A stretch of DNA of 41,641 bases from Roseovarius gaetbuli (GTDB lineage Bacteria > Pseudomonadota > Alphaproteobacteria > Rhodobacterales > Rhodobacteraceae): positions 1 to 41,641 of the forward strand of contig NZ_FWFJ01000034.1 in NCBI RefSeq assembly GCF_900172365.1, written 5' to 3'. Positions within the stretch are counted from its first letter, which is position 1. Each line of letters starts with the position of its first letter. The notes beneath the pieces are model-generated. The model had not been told where the DNA came from. It did no database searches and worked only from the letters and a program-made list of their open reading frames with translations. A program made the translations under genes and the position numbers. Positions 1 through 7,634 of the stretch are shown here, in pieces.

Positions 1-37
1 GATAGAAAACGCAGTGTTTGCCGGTGTCATATTGCAT
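1..37 (-). CDS. tnpA: IS200-family transposase TnpA, N-terminal fragment leaving the window
   Basis: From an ATG at 37-35 the minus strand reads MQYDTGKHCVFY before the window ends. IS200-like Y1 transposases (HUH single-strand transposases, Y1_Tnp family) typically begin this way: a Tyr, a Gly or Lys-His, a hydrophobic 'V.' and then the YH-x-VW-xTKYR strand, which would fall outside the window. A Shine-Dalgarno GAGGG (complement of 45-49) sits 7 bases before the ATG and lies inside the right-hand part of the 36-103 hairpin, so translation is probably restrained by RNA folding. With only 12 residues visible, the family assignment rests as much on the leader structure as on the protein. Confidence 0.5.
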   Translation of the reverse strand, partial: MQYDTGKHCVFY

Positions 38-103
38 GATCGTACCCTCAGAAAAATGAGCCTCCGACCCGGCTGCGGCTCATTTTTCTGAGGGTACGAT
101 CAT
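36..103. repeat. Perfect 27-bp inverted repeat, tnpA leader hairpin
   Basis: Positions 36-62 and 77-103 are exact reverse complements (27 bp, no mismatch) around a 14-base loop. On the tnpA strand the hairpin contains the Shine-Dalgarno (complement of 45-49) and reaches into the ATG. In IS200 a comparable leader stem-loop is known to block ribosome access and to stop transcription entering from outside. Confidence 0.75.
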
Positions 104-130
104 AAAGCGATTCTTTCACGCTGAAGCAGG

Positions 131-147
131 TCCGACTGGAAGTCGGA
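131..147. repeat. Small hairpin, probable subterminal recognition hairpin of the IS left end
   Basis: TCCGACT (131-137), a three-base loop GGA and AGTCGGA (141-147) form a perfect 7-bp stem. IS200/IS605 transposases recognise small hairpins of this size near each end on single-stranded DNA. The assignment depends on the tnpA call next to it. Confidence 0.45.
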
Positions 148-362
148 GGGTTTGCTCCACGGCGTGGATACTGAACAAAGATATCTTCGGGAACTGAAGG
201 CGAAGTTTTGTAGTTGTGAGAAAACTTCAAAAATCGCAAATTTTGGCGTAAAATTCATAAAGGGTCCGATTGCGATGGGCTTTTCGGGTGGCGATCTCAA
301 ATTTGCAATGAAATTTTATCAAGAAAACGAATAATCAAATTTCAGTAATTTGCCAACCAAAT

Positions 363-381
363 GCCCAATCTCCGATTGGGC
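363..381. repeat. Short perfect palindrome
   Basis: GCCCAATC (363-370), loop TCC, GATTGGGC (374-381). Perfect 8-bp stem. There is no adjacent T-run, so it is not an obvious terminator. Confidence 0.6.
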
Positions 382-503
382 AGCGCCTGAACCGCCCCCA
401 CGGGGCGGGCGCTTCTCGCCCACCCCTCGGTTCGGGCGCGGCGTATTTAACGAACGCATCGCTTAACCTTGTCTGCCCCCGGGGCTCCGCCCGTTCAGGC
501 CTG

Positions 504-524
504 AAACTGTCCCCCGGACAGTTT
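504..524. repeat. Short perfect palindrome
   Basis: AAACTGTCC (504-512), loop CCC, GGACAGTTT (516-524). Perfect 9-bp stem with no T-run in either direction. The compact hairpin in a non-coding GC-rich context looks like a dispersed intergenic repeat unit; copy number cannot be judged from this window, where it occurs once. Confidence 0.6.
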
Positions 525-710
525 CCAAGTCGGCCTTCACCCCTAAAAAATCCCGTCACCGCCCTGTTTATCCTCACTCGCCTTGTCGACGGCCACGACG
601 GCACCTGCGCCGTGCCTTACATCACCCATGCGCGCCTGAAATGTGTGGGTTTCACCCGCGCGGCATTGGGCCTATACCGCATCAAAACAACAAAACCTGG
701 ATTGACCGTT

Positions 711-1220
711 ATGCCCTGCGCCCTGTGCTCTGCCGATGCCCCGCTCACCTCTTTTGACGTCACCGGCGGCCCCGACGGCGCCAGCGTCGAGATTTGCGAA
801 ACCTGCGAGGCGCAGATCAACGGCACGCCCGAGCCGGACCATTGGCGCGCGCTTGCCTCGACCATGTGGTCCGAAGACCCCGCAACCCAGGTAATGGCCG
901 CGCGCATGCTGGCCCGCCTGACGGATCAGGACTGGGCCCGCGATCTTGCCGATCAGCTCTGGCTTGACGACGACACCCGTGCCTGGGCCGATAACGTACC
1001 CCAAGGCAGCGACCACAAGGACAGCAACGGCGTGCCCCTCGCGCAGGGCGACACCGTGGTTCTGATCAAGGACCTGGTGGTCAAGGGCGCCAATTTCACC
1101 GCCAAGCGCGGCACCGCCGTGCACCGCATTTCGCTTGTGCATGACAACCCCGCCCATATCGAGGGCCGGGTTGAAGGCCAGCGGATCGTGATCCTGACCG
1201 AGTTCGTCAAGAAGCGCTAG
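711..1220 (+). CDS. PhnA-like zinc-ribbon protein (YjdM family)
   Basis: 169 residues. The N-terminus has a zinc-ribbon-like pair of CxxC motifs (C3-x2-C6 and C29-x2-C32), the C-terminus a small beta-rich PhnA domain with the typical run DSNGVPLAQGDTVVLIKDL and an ending rich in Arg/Lys. E. coli YjdM was once called PhnA and linked to phosphonoacetate use, but the role of this family is not established; it is not the phosphonoacetate hydrolase. The ATG at 711 is preferred over an upstream frame opening at 612 because the zinc ribbon starts immediately after it and the upstream 33 codons lack similarity. It stands alone, convergent with the small lipoprotein gene that follows. Confidence 0.85.
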   Translation: MPCALCSADAPLTSFDVTGGPDGASVEICETCEAQINGTPEPDHWRALASTMWSEDPATQVMAARMLARLTDQDWARDLADQLWLDDDTRAWADNVPQGSDHKDSNGVPLAQGDTVVLIKDLVVKGANFTAKRGTAVHRISLVHDNPAHIEGRVEGQRIVILTEFVKKR

Positions 1221-1226
1221 GCGCGC

Positions 1227-1346
1227 TTAGTTGACGGCCTTTTCAAGCGTCTGCCCGGCATTCTGAATATCGCGGCCAGCCCCTTGAATGGTTTCACAGC
1301 CCGCAAGGCCCAAAACGGCGATCAGGCCGAGTGCAATCATACGCAT
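1227..1346 (-). CDS. Entericidin-type small lipoprotein
   Basis: 39 residues from ATG 1346, preceded by GGAGAGA at a good distance. A hydrophobic signal segment ends in the lipobox LAGC (Cys17 would be lipidated), followed by ETIQGAGRDIQNAGQTLEKA, the amphipathic helix characteristic of the entericidin EcnA/EcnB family. In E. coli EcnA and EcnB form an antidote/toxin lipoprotein pair, but single copies like this one are common in alphaproteobacteria and their role is unknown. Longer upstream starts would place non-signal sequence before the signal peptide. No partner gene is adjacent. Confidence 0.88.
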   Translation of the reverse strand: MRMIALGLIAVLGLAGCETIQGAGRDIQNAGQTLEKAVN

Positions 1347-1489
1347 GTCTGTCTCTCCAATCAGAATGGTGTGCTCTCTATACCCCTCTCGCAGAAGGGA
1401 TGCGAGCGGGGTGTGACATGGATCAAGGCAGGATGCGCAAAGCTTTGCCATACCCTCTGGCGACGCGCGATTATCCTTGGGAGAGCACC

Positions 1490-1675
1490 ATGTTACGCCT
1501 TGGTCTGATATTGCATCTTTTCATCGGCTCCACCCTGTCGGGGTCTGCCATTATTGTCGCGCTCGTGATGGGGCATGGCACGCTCACGCCAATCCTGATT
1601 GCGGCCGTCCTTGGGTTCTTGATGGCCATACCCGCCACCTGGATGGTGACCAAGATGCTCTACGAGCCCCGCTGA
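1490..1675 (+). CDS. Small two-helix membrane protein
   Basis: 61 residues from the ATG at 1490, preceded by GGGAGAGC. Two hydrophobic helices (about residues 3-25 and 32-52) with a short polar turn (GHGTLT) and a charged C-terminus (KMLYEPR). Short proteins of this kind are found in Rhodobacterales and have often been labelled 'CTP synthetase' in databases, an evident mis-annotation because no enzyme domain fits in 61 residues. It is divergent from the entericidin gene and convergent with the hydrolase, with only the stop codons between. Function unknown. Confidence 0.8.
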   Translation: MLRLGLILHLFIGSTLSGSAIIVALVMGHGTLTPILIAAVLGFLMAIPATWMVTKMLYEPR

Positions 1676-2431
1676 TCAGCCAAGCCAGGTGCGCACGGCC
1701 GCCTCGAATTCGCGCGGTTTTTCGGCATGGAGCCAATGGCCCGCGCCGGGAATCTTGGCGAAATGCGCCGCCGGGAAAAGCGCCTTGATCTGCGCGCGGT
1801 CCTCGCGTTTGACATAGTCCGACAAGGCCCCCGACAGGAACAGGGTCTTGCCCTCGTAAGCCGTTGAAATATCTGGAAAGCCAAGGATGTGCGCCATGTC
1901 CTTTTCCAGCACATCGAGGTTCAAAAGCCAGCGCTTGTTCTTGACGTCAAGCGCCTGAAGAAAGAACGGCACAAGATCGGGATTATCGACCAGCGGCAGC
2001 AATTGATCCGCCGCATCCGAGCGCTTGGCGATCCCGCTCAGATCCACCGCCTGCATCGCCTTGATGTAATGGATTTGCGTATGCGCATAGGCCACCGGCG
2101 CGATATCGGCCACGACAAGGCGGTTCACAAGCTCGGGCCGCGTCAGCGCAAGCACCATCGCCGCCTTGCCACCCATCGAGTGGCCAAGCACGTCGTAGGG
2201 CCCCTCAAGCGTCTCAAGAACCTCGGCAAGGTCCCCGGCCATATCGCGATAGGAATGCGTATCCTGCCAGTCACTTGCGCCGTGGTTGCGCATATCCACC
2301 GCGACCACGTGACGGGTATCGGACAGCCGCTTGGCAATCACCCCCCAATTGCGCCCCGAGCCATAAAGGCCATGCGCGATAAGCAATCCGGGGGCCTCGG
2401 TGCGCACCCCATGTTCGATCATGTTCAACAT
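1676..2431 (-). CDS. Alpha/beta hydrolase (YbfF/ABHD11-like esterase)
   Basis: 251 residues. The nucleophile elbow GHSMGG places the catalytic Ser at about residue 85. The oxyanion-loop region is HGLYGSGRNWG (about 20-30), and the C-terminal GAGHWLHAEKP supplies the catalytic His near 232. This pattern, with VDMRNHGASDW after the first strands, is that of the YbfF/ABHD11 esterase group (acyl-ester or thioester hydrolases of unsettled physiological substrate). The start chosen (MLN) matches the usual length; an upstream ATG at 2482 would add 17 non-conserved residues, and the ATG at 2422 is also possible because the GGGGG stretch sits very close to 2431. The gene is divergent from the 124-residue gene at 2523. 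Confidence 0.85.
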   Translation of the reverse strand: MLNMIEHGVRTEAPGLLIAHGLYGSGRNWGVIAKRLSDTRHVVAVDMRNHGASDWQDTHSYRDMAGDLAEVLETLEGPYDVLGHSMGGKAAMVLALTRPELVNRLVVADIAPVAYAHTQIHYIKAMQAVDLSGIAKRSDAADQLLPLVDNPDLVPFFLQALDVKNKRWLLNLDVLEKDMAHILGFPDISTAYEGKTLFLSGALSDYVKREDRAQIKALFPAAHFAKIPGAGHWLHAEKPREFEAAVRTWLG

Positions 2432-2522
2432 GCCCCCTGAATATCGCCCCAATCCGCCAAGGACCAGCCCTATTGAGCGCATGACACAGAGCCGCTAGGG
2501 TTACACCAAGGAGAACGCCCAA

Positions 2523-2897
2523 GTGATCGACACCGAGGATTTCAACACCCGGCTTAAGCGCCTGCAAACCGCCCTGCGCGAGCGGATGCGCCTGCGCGGG
2601 CGCACGCTTGAGGCGCAGCTGCGCCGTGCCGGGCGACGCCTGCCGAAACGACAACGCCGGGCCGGCGCGATCATTCTTGGCGCACAGGACTGGATGGCCC
2701 ACCCCAAGCTTGCGCGGGTGCTCGACATCTCACAGGTCAACAATGCCTTTGCCGACCTGCACGCCCATCTCGACGGCATCGACCCCAAGGAAGACCGCAA
2801 GACCGCGATCCTGCGGCTGTTGGGCGGCATGGTGCTGAACCTTGCCTTGCTGGTGGTTCTGCTGGTTCTGGTGATGAGGTGGCAAGGCGCCATGTAA
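2523..2897 (+). CDS. Hypothetical protein, basic helical region plus C-terminal membrane anchor
   Basis: 124 residues from a GTG start at 2523, preceded by AAGGAGAA. The first half is Arg-rich and probably helical (RLRGRTLEAQLRRAGRRLPKR), the middle is acidic and polar, and the last about 25 residues form one transmembrane helix (LNLALLVVLLVLVMRW). This suggests a small protein anchored by its C-terminus with a basic cytosolic part that could bind nucleic acid or lipid head groups. I do not recognise the family. It lies between a divergent hydrolase and a convergent haemoglobin gene. Confidence 0.75.
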   Translation: MIDTEDFNTRLKRLQTALRERMRLRGRTLEAQLRRAGRRLPKRQRRAGAIILGAQDWMAHPKLARVLDISQVNNAFADLHAHLDGIDPKEDRKTAILRLLGGMVLNLALLVVLLVLVMRWQGAM

Positions 2898-2981
2898 GCG
2901 CTGATGGGCGCCTATGTTGTCTTGAAAACAGCGAAATGACGGAAACACCAGACGTTCGGACAGCAGCCTGCAATGCGGCTT

Positions 2982-3425
2982 TCACTCTCCCGACTGCGCC
3001 GGAACAGGGGCTTTCTTGGTCCATGCCTCGCCCAAATAGGGCATTTGGGCCTTGCCGTCTTGCTGCGGCAACCCATAGCTCAATCCGCGCCCGATCCGGT
3101 GGACAAGCGCCGACCAGGCCTGTGCCAAGGGCGGTGACAACTCTTGCTCCAGCACCGCGTCGAACAGCGACAGCCAGACAGGAAAGTGCTGGGTCTTGAC
3201 GTTCCCCGCCGCCATGTGGGCCTGCATCGGGTTGCCATCATAACAGCGTTGCAGCAACAAGGCGTTACGCCAGAACCGCCCGATCTTTTCTTCATGCGTC
3301 GGCCAGTCTGTTATATGCGCTGCAAAGATTGGCCCAAGCGCGGGATGCGCCCGTACACGCGCATAAAATTGCAACACGACCCGGTCGATCTGCGCCTCTG
3401 TGACAGGGATGCGCGGAGGCATCAT
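2982..3425 (-). CDS. Group III truncated haemoglobin
   Basis: 147 residues. Features of the TrHb group III (Cgb/Ctb-like) fold: an N-terminal helix with LQFYARVRAHPALGPIF, a KIGRFWRNALL helix, and the proximal-histidine helix ending KTQHFPVWLSLFD, where His80 is the likely heme ligand. Such proteins bind O2 and NO and are linked to nitrosative stress. The start codon at 3425 overlaps the stop of the upstream 51-codon gene (TGATG, one base shared), so the two are translationally coupled; this decides the start against an in-frame TTG at 3428. Divergent from nsrR, which is consistent with NO control. Confidence 0.9.
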   Translation of the reverse strand: MMPPRIPVTEAQIDRVVLQFYARVRAHPALGPIFAAHITDWPTHEEKIGRFWRNALLLQRCYDGNPMQAHMAAGNVKTQHFPVWLSLFDAVLEQELSPPLAQAWSALVHRIGRGLSYGLPQQDGKAQMPYLGEAWTKKAPVPAQSGE

Positions 3426-3580
3426 CAAACCACGACGACCCAGACGACAAGCAGGCTTAGCACAAGATAGACAAGTGTGTTCACCATCCAGCGGATCAGG
3501 CCCGCCTCGCCTTCCGGGTCAACCCCAAGACGTTCGCAGGCTTTGGTTCCGGGCCATAGAAATGCTTCAGACAGGGTCAT
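3425..3580 (-). CDS. 51-residue single-pass membrane protein, coupled to the haemoglobin
   Basis: ATG at 3580 follows a strong AAGGAG eight bases upstream. The product starts MTLSEAFLWPGTKACERLGV, has an acidic stretch (DPEGEAG) and ends in one long hydrophobic helix (about residues 32-51, many Val/Leu, stop right after it). One Cys (Cys15) lies in the soluble part. The stop codon overlaps the haemoglobin ATG. This is a very short gene that length cut-offs would miss, but the ribosome site, coupling and sensible protein make it convincing. It is the first gene of the unit transcribed away from nsrR. I do not recognise the family; a membrane partner for the haemoglobin is an inference from context. 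Confidence 0.82.
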   Translation of the reverse strand: MTLSEAFLWPGTKACERLGVDPEGEAGLIRWMVNTLVYLVLSLLVVWVVVV

Positions 3581-3604
3581 TGGGTCAACTCCTTAATAGG
3601 TATT

Positions 3605-3650
3605 TATGTTGCGCATTATATACGGCTTTTAATTGCGTATTGTAAATGCT
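3605..3650. promoter_or_regulatory. Candidate operator region between the haemoglobin unit and nsrR
   Basis: The 82-base divergent promoter region holds two near-identical direct repeats, TTGCGCATTATA (3609-3620) and TTGCGTATTGTA (3633-3644), 10 of 12 bases alike and 24 bases apart, in an AT-rich stretch. They are natural candidates for NsrR binding or for paired promoter elements. No known alphaproteobacterial NsrR consensus was matched exactly. Confidence 0.4.
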
Positions 3651-3662
3651 AAATAAGATGAC

Positions 3663-4091
3663 ATGCGATTGGACAAATTCACGGATTACGCCCTGCGGGT
3701 ATTAATGACGCTAGCAGTACGTGCGCCTGCACGGGTGCCCACATCAGAGATCGCCACCCTTCACGGGTTGTCCGAACACCACCTGTCGAAGGTCGCGACC
3801 CAGCTTGCCAACGAGGGTTTTGCCGCCTCGGAAAGAGGCCGCAAAGGCGGGCTTACTCTGGCGCGTCCGGCGGATCAGATCCGCATCGGCGATGTCGTGC
3901 GCGCCATGAAGCGCAATGATCCGGTGGTGGAATGTTTCGGGACAGACAAATCCTGTCTAATTCTGCCCGCCTGTGGGCTGCGCGAGCCTTTGGCACAGGC
4001 CCAGGAGGCGTTCTTTGCAACGCTTGACCGCTATACGCTAGCCGATGTGACACGCTCGCGACGCGCCCTTGCCGCCCTGCTTGATACGTGA
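3663..4091 (+). CDS. nsrR: Rrf2-family [Fe-S] repressor, NsrR type
   Basis: 142 residues from ATG 3663. The N-terminal winged helix begins MRLDKFTDYALRVLMTLAV, as in NsrR, with the recognition region SEHHLSKVATQLANEGF. Three cysteines, Cys91, Cys98 and Cys104 (C-x6-C-x5-C), match the spacing of the NO-sensing iron-sulphur cluster ligands of NsrR and exclude the IscR subtype. The protein would repress the divergent small membrane protein and haemoglobin genes until NO destroys the cluster. The gene is followed by an intrinsic terminator shared with glyA. Confidence 0.9.
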   Translation: MRLDKFTDYALRVLMTLAVRAPARVPTSEIATLHGLSEHHLSKVATQLANEGFAASERGRKGGLTLARPADQIRIGDVVRAMKRNDPVVECFGTDKSCLILPACGLREPLAQAQEAFFATLDRYTLADVTRSRRALAALLDT

Positions 4092-4139
4092 GCGGCATCT
4101 GCCGCTGAACGCCCCAGGCAAATCGTGGTGACCCCATAA

Positions 4140-4180
4140 AAAATCCCGCGCGGCAGGGGCCACGCGGGGTTTTGGTTTTT
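4140..4180. terminator. Bidirectional intrinsic terminator, nsrR / glyA
   Basis: AAAATCCCGCG (4140-4150) pairs with CGCGGGGTTTT (4163-4173) with one wobble, followed by GGTTTTT on the plus strand and preceded by an A-run that becomes a T-run for the minus strand. It lies between two convergent stops. Confidence 0.8.
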
Positions 4181-4192
4181 AAACGAGTGAAA

Positions 4193-5500
<1,308 letters not shown>

Positions 5501-5674
5501 TGTGACAACTCCGGCAGGGGTGAATTTCATGGATTTCCTATAGGAAACCCGATCGCTTTGAAAGAATGTAAAGCGACAAAACCCGGCGACAGACCGGCAT
5601 GGCTGGTCTATGGGGTGAATTTATGGTTCGATCCGCGCCAGACCTTCGCCCTTTGGAAACAGGACAACCGCCGC

Positions 5675-6436
5675 ATGACCCGCAAGATCGCCTTTGTTGC
5701 CAGCGATGCGCCCACCGCACAGACCGCGCTTGCGGCGTTGACCCAGCGCTTTGGTCAGGTGCCCGAGGCCGAGGCCGATGTGATTGTGGCCCTTGGCGGC
5801 GATGGCTTCATGCTGCACACGCTGCACCGCACCCAAAACCTCGACATTCCGGTGTACGGCATGAACCGTGGCACGGTCGGGTTCTTGATGAACGAATATG
5901 GCGAGGATGACCTGCCGGAACGTCTTGAGGACGCTGTCGAAGAGGTGATCAACCCGCTGTCGATGCGCGCGGAATCGCGCGATGGCAAAATCCACACCGC
6001 GCTTGCGATCAACGAGGTCTCGTTGCTGCGCGCCGGGCCACAAGCGGCCAAGCTGCGCATCAGCATCGACGGGCGCCTGCGCATGCCGGAACTTGTCTGC
6101 GACGGCGCGCTTGTCGCCACCCCGGCCGGATCAACCGCCTATAACAATAGTGCGCATGGCCCGATCCTGCCGATTGGGTCGGATGTTCTGGCGCTGACGG
6201 CGGTGGCAGCGTTTCGCCCGCGTCGCTGGCGTGGCGCACTTCTGCCCAAGACCGCCTTGGTGCGCTTTGACGTGATCGAGCCCGACAAACGCCCGGTCAT
6301 GGCCGACGCCGATAGCCGTTGGGTCGAAGACGTGCTCTGGGTCGAGATCAAATCCGACGCCAGCATTTCGCACCGCATCCTGTTTGATGCCGGCCACGGC
6401 CTGGAAGAGCGCCTGTTGCGCGAACAGTTCACCTAG
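5675..6436 (+). CDS. nadK: NAD kinase
   Basis: 253 residues; phosphorylates NAD to NADP using ATP. Motifs: GGDG at 41-44, [11 protein letters not shown] at about 64-74, and the [21 protein letters not shown] block that forms the NAD site. Shorter than E. coli NadK (292), which is normal for the alphaproteobacterial form. The ATG at 5675 is chosen because it precedes the first beta-strand (RKIAFVAS). The same frame stays open far upstream across the antisense of glyA, which is coincidental. Divergent from glyA. Confidence 0.95.
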   Translation: MTRKIAFVASDAPTAQTALAALTQRFGQVPEAEADVIVALGGDGFMLHTLHRTQNLDIPVYGMNRGTVGFLMNEYGEDDLPERLEDAVEEVINPLSMRAESRDGKIHTALAINEVSLLRAGPQAAKLRISIDGRLRMPELVCDGALVATPAGSTAYNNSAHGPILPIGSDVLALTAVAAFRPRRWRGALLPKTALVRFDVIEPDKRPVMADADSRWVEDVLWVEIKSDASISHRILFDAGHGLEERLLREQFT

Positions 6437-6627
6437 ACACCCGGGCATTGGCGGGCTGGCATTGCAAACAGCGGCCCTGTGGACCCGACCACCGTCGAAA
6501 CTTGTTAACCAGCCCGGAATAAAGGCGCTTGCGCCGCCGGGCCAGCGACGGCCCGTTCCGGCGGGCTGGCGCTTGCCCGGCACCCTTGCCAATTGAGCGC
6601 AGGCGCGTGCAAATACACCTCTCTGGC

Positions 6628-7305
6628 CTATTCCGTACCGCCCGCGACATCCAAAAGCGCCGTCGGATTGCACAGCACAAGCCCCCGGCCCTGGCGCGCG
6701 ACGATGCCGTCCTGTTCCCATTCGCGAATCTGGCGATTGACGCTTTCACGTGTCAGCCCCACCAGATCGCCAAGATCGGATTGCGAGAACCTCTCTGACA
6801 GTTGGCGGCGGCCATCGGGCAACGGTTCGCCCCATTTTTCGGCCAGATGCAGCAAGAGCCGCGCCAAGCGCGCCTGCCCGTCGGCAAGCACATGCGCGGT
6901 ATACATCGCCGAGGTCTCGCGCAGGCGACGGCACAGCGTCTCGATCACTCCAAGGGCGGCCTCCGGGTTGTCCTTGAGCAGCCCGGAAATCTGTGGCCGC
7001 GTCAACACCAGCCCGTGCACCCGCGTCGCCGCAACCACGTCGGCGCTGCGCGGCATGCCATCAAACGCGGCCAGTTCGCCCACCATGTCGCCCGCGCCAA
7101 GATGGGTCAGGATCGAGCGGCGGCCATCGCTTGAGGTGCGGCTTATCTCGACCCGCCCCTTGGTGATCAGCATCATGGTGCTGTCCTCGTCGCCAGTGCC
7201 ATAGATGGTTTGGCCCGAGGCGAATTCGACGGCGCGGCCATGACGTTCAAGCAGGGTCCGAAACCCTGTATCTTCGGTCAGGTCAGTCGTCAGCGATAAA
7301 GGCAT
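6628..7305 (-). CDS. Crp/Fnr-family regulator with CRP-like DNA recognition
   Basis: 225 residues. N-terminal cyclic-nucleotide-binding-type barrel (LITKGRVEIS, GAGDMVGELAAFDGMPRSADVVA, the last being the phosphate-cassette position), dimer helix, and a C-terminal winged HTH. No N-terminal cysteine cluster, so it is not an Fe-S FNR. The recognition helix TRESVNRQIREWEQDG has Arg186, Glu187 and Arg191, the same R-E-x3-R arrangement that reads TGTGA in E. coli CRP. GELAAFDGMPRSA resembles the cAMP-binding GELGL-x-RSA segment, so a cyclic nucleotide ligand is plausible. A near-consensus CRP site lies 31 bases upstream of the start, suggesting autoregulation. Confidence 0.88.
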   Translation of the reverse strand: MPLSLTTDLTEDTGFRTLLERHGRAVEFASGQTIYGTGDEDSTMMLITKGRVEISRTSSDGRRSILTHLGAGDMVGELAAFDGMPRSADVVAATRVHGLVLTRPQISGLLKDNPEAALGVIETLCRRLRETSAMYTAHVLADGQARLARLLLHLAEKWGEPLPDGRRQLSERFSQSDLGDLVGLTRESVNRQIREWEQDGIVARQGRGLVLCNPTALLDVAGGTE

Positions 7306-7335
7306 ACTTAAAAAATCCCGTTTTTCTCACGACTT

Positions 7336-7351
7336 TGTGAGGTGTATCACA
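7336..7351. promoter_or_regulatory. CRP-type operator upstream of the Crp/Fnr gene
   Basis: TGTGA-GGTGTA-TCACA at 7336-7351 matches the TGTGA-N6-TCACA consensus of CRP exactly in both half sites. A second, overlapping palindrome CTCAC-N6-GTGAG runs from 7326 to 7341. Both lie within 50 bases of the regulator's start codon. Confidence 0.65.
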
Positions 7352-7389
7352 GCGCAGCGCGCCCGAACCTGCAACAGTTGTTTTGCGTC

Positions 7390-7560
7390 TTATGCATCTG
7401 GGTGTCCCAAGCCCTTTTTATCATCCCAAACTTTGCCCGCTGATGCCGGGACGCACCGGTGACACGAGGTTCTAATCGTTCTTCCCGACGGGGGCCTCAA
7501 ATCGGTAAAGCTGTCTGGCCCGGCGTTTGTGAGTACGTCGCGCCAGACAGTACTTTTTCA
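7390..7560 (+). ncRNA. Candidate small RNA with its own terminator
   Basis: In the 329-base gap between the Crp/Fnr gene (start 7305, minus) and the prpE stop (7635, minus) the plus strand has a strong hairpin: CTGTCTGGC (7511-7519) with GCCAGACAG (7542-7550), extended by CGGCGT/ACGTCG with one wobble, followed by TACTTTTT. Read on the plus strand it has terminator form, yet no plus-strand gene precedes it. Upstream are further foldable segments (GCATC at 7394-7398 with GATGC at 7442-7446). It lacks the signature of SRP RNA. The 5' end is unknown; the start given is a guess. It could instead be the 3' leader/termination zone of prpE. Confidence 0.4.
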
Positions 7561-7582
7561 GCAAGTTTTTGAGTATCAAAGA

Positions 7583-7616
7583 AGGCCCCGGTCGCTAACA
7601 CCGGGGCCTGATTTTT
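7583..7616. terminator. Intrinsic terminator, strongest on the plus strand, at the prpE 3' end
   Basis: AGGCCCCGGT (7583-7592), loop of 7, ACCGGGGCCT (7600-7609): perfect 10-bp stem. On the plus strand it is followed by GATTTTT; on the minus strand, after prpE, by TTCTTTG, a weaker tail. Probably serves both directions. Confidence 0.7.
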
Positions 7617-7634
7617 ATCTTTCAGGGCAAACGC

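Larger units (their letters stand above)
1..165 (-). mobile_element. Left end of an IS200/IS605-type insertion sequence (partial)
   Basis: The minus strand holds, in order, a small subterminal hairpin (131-147, arms TCCGACT/AGTCGGA), a large perfect hairpin (36-103) and the start of a reading frame that resembles the N-terminus of IS200-like TnpA. This order (end hairpin, leader hairpin over the Shine-Dalgarno, tnpA) is the known layout of IS200 left ends. IS200/IS605 elements have no terminal inverted repeats, so the exact tip cannot be fixed; it should lie a few to about 20 bases beyond 147. The rest of the element is outside the window. This is an inference from structure plus a 12-residue match, not a database hit. 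Confidence 0.45.
165..710. other. Non-coding stretch: AT-rich block then GC-rich palindromic stretch
   Basis: About 180-355 is distinctly AT-rich compared with the rest of the window and has no convincing gene; a 60-codon frame there starts with TTG and resembles nothing I know. About 356-600 turns GC-rich and contains two short perfect palindromes (363-381 and 504-524) plus GC-rich inverted segments. Frames crossing it translate to low-information Arg/Gly/Pro-rich sequence, typical of non-coding GC-rich DNA. I read it as an insertion flank and an intergenic repeat cluster in front of the PhnA-like gene. Confidence 0.4.

Noticed and set aside
131..175. Possible CRISPR repeat or guide RNA next to the insertion element
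   Set aside because: Only one copy of the palindrome is present, with no regular spacing, no cas or tnpB gene in view. It fits better as an IS end hairpin.
335..604. Minus-strand 89-codon frame in the palindromic stretch
   Set aside because: Arg/Pro/Gly-rich translation of a GC-rich repeat region; no start signal and no recognisable domain.
7390..7560. SRP RNA or tmRNA as the identity of the candidate small RNA
   Set aside because: The conserved SRP apical loop and the tmRNA tRNA-like end were not found in this stretch.
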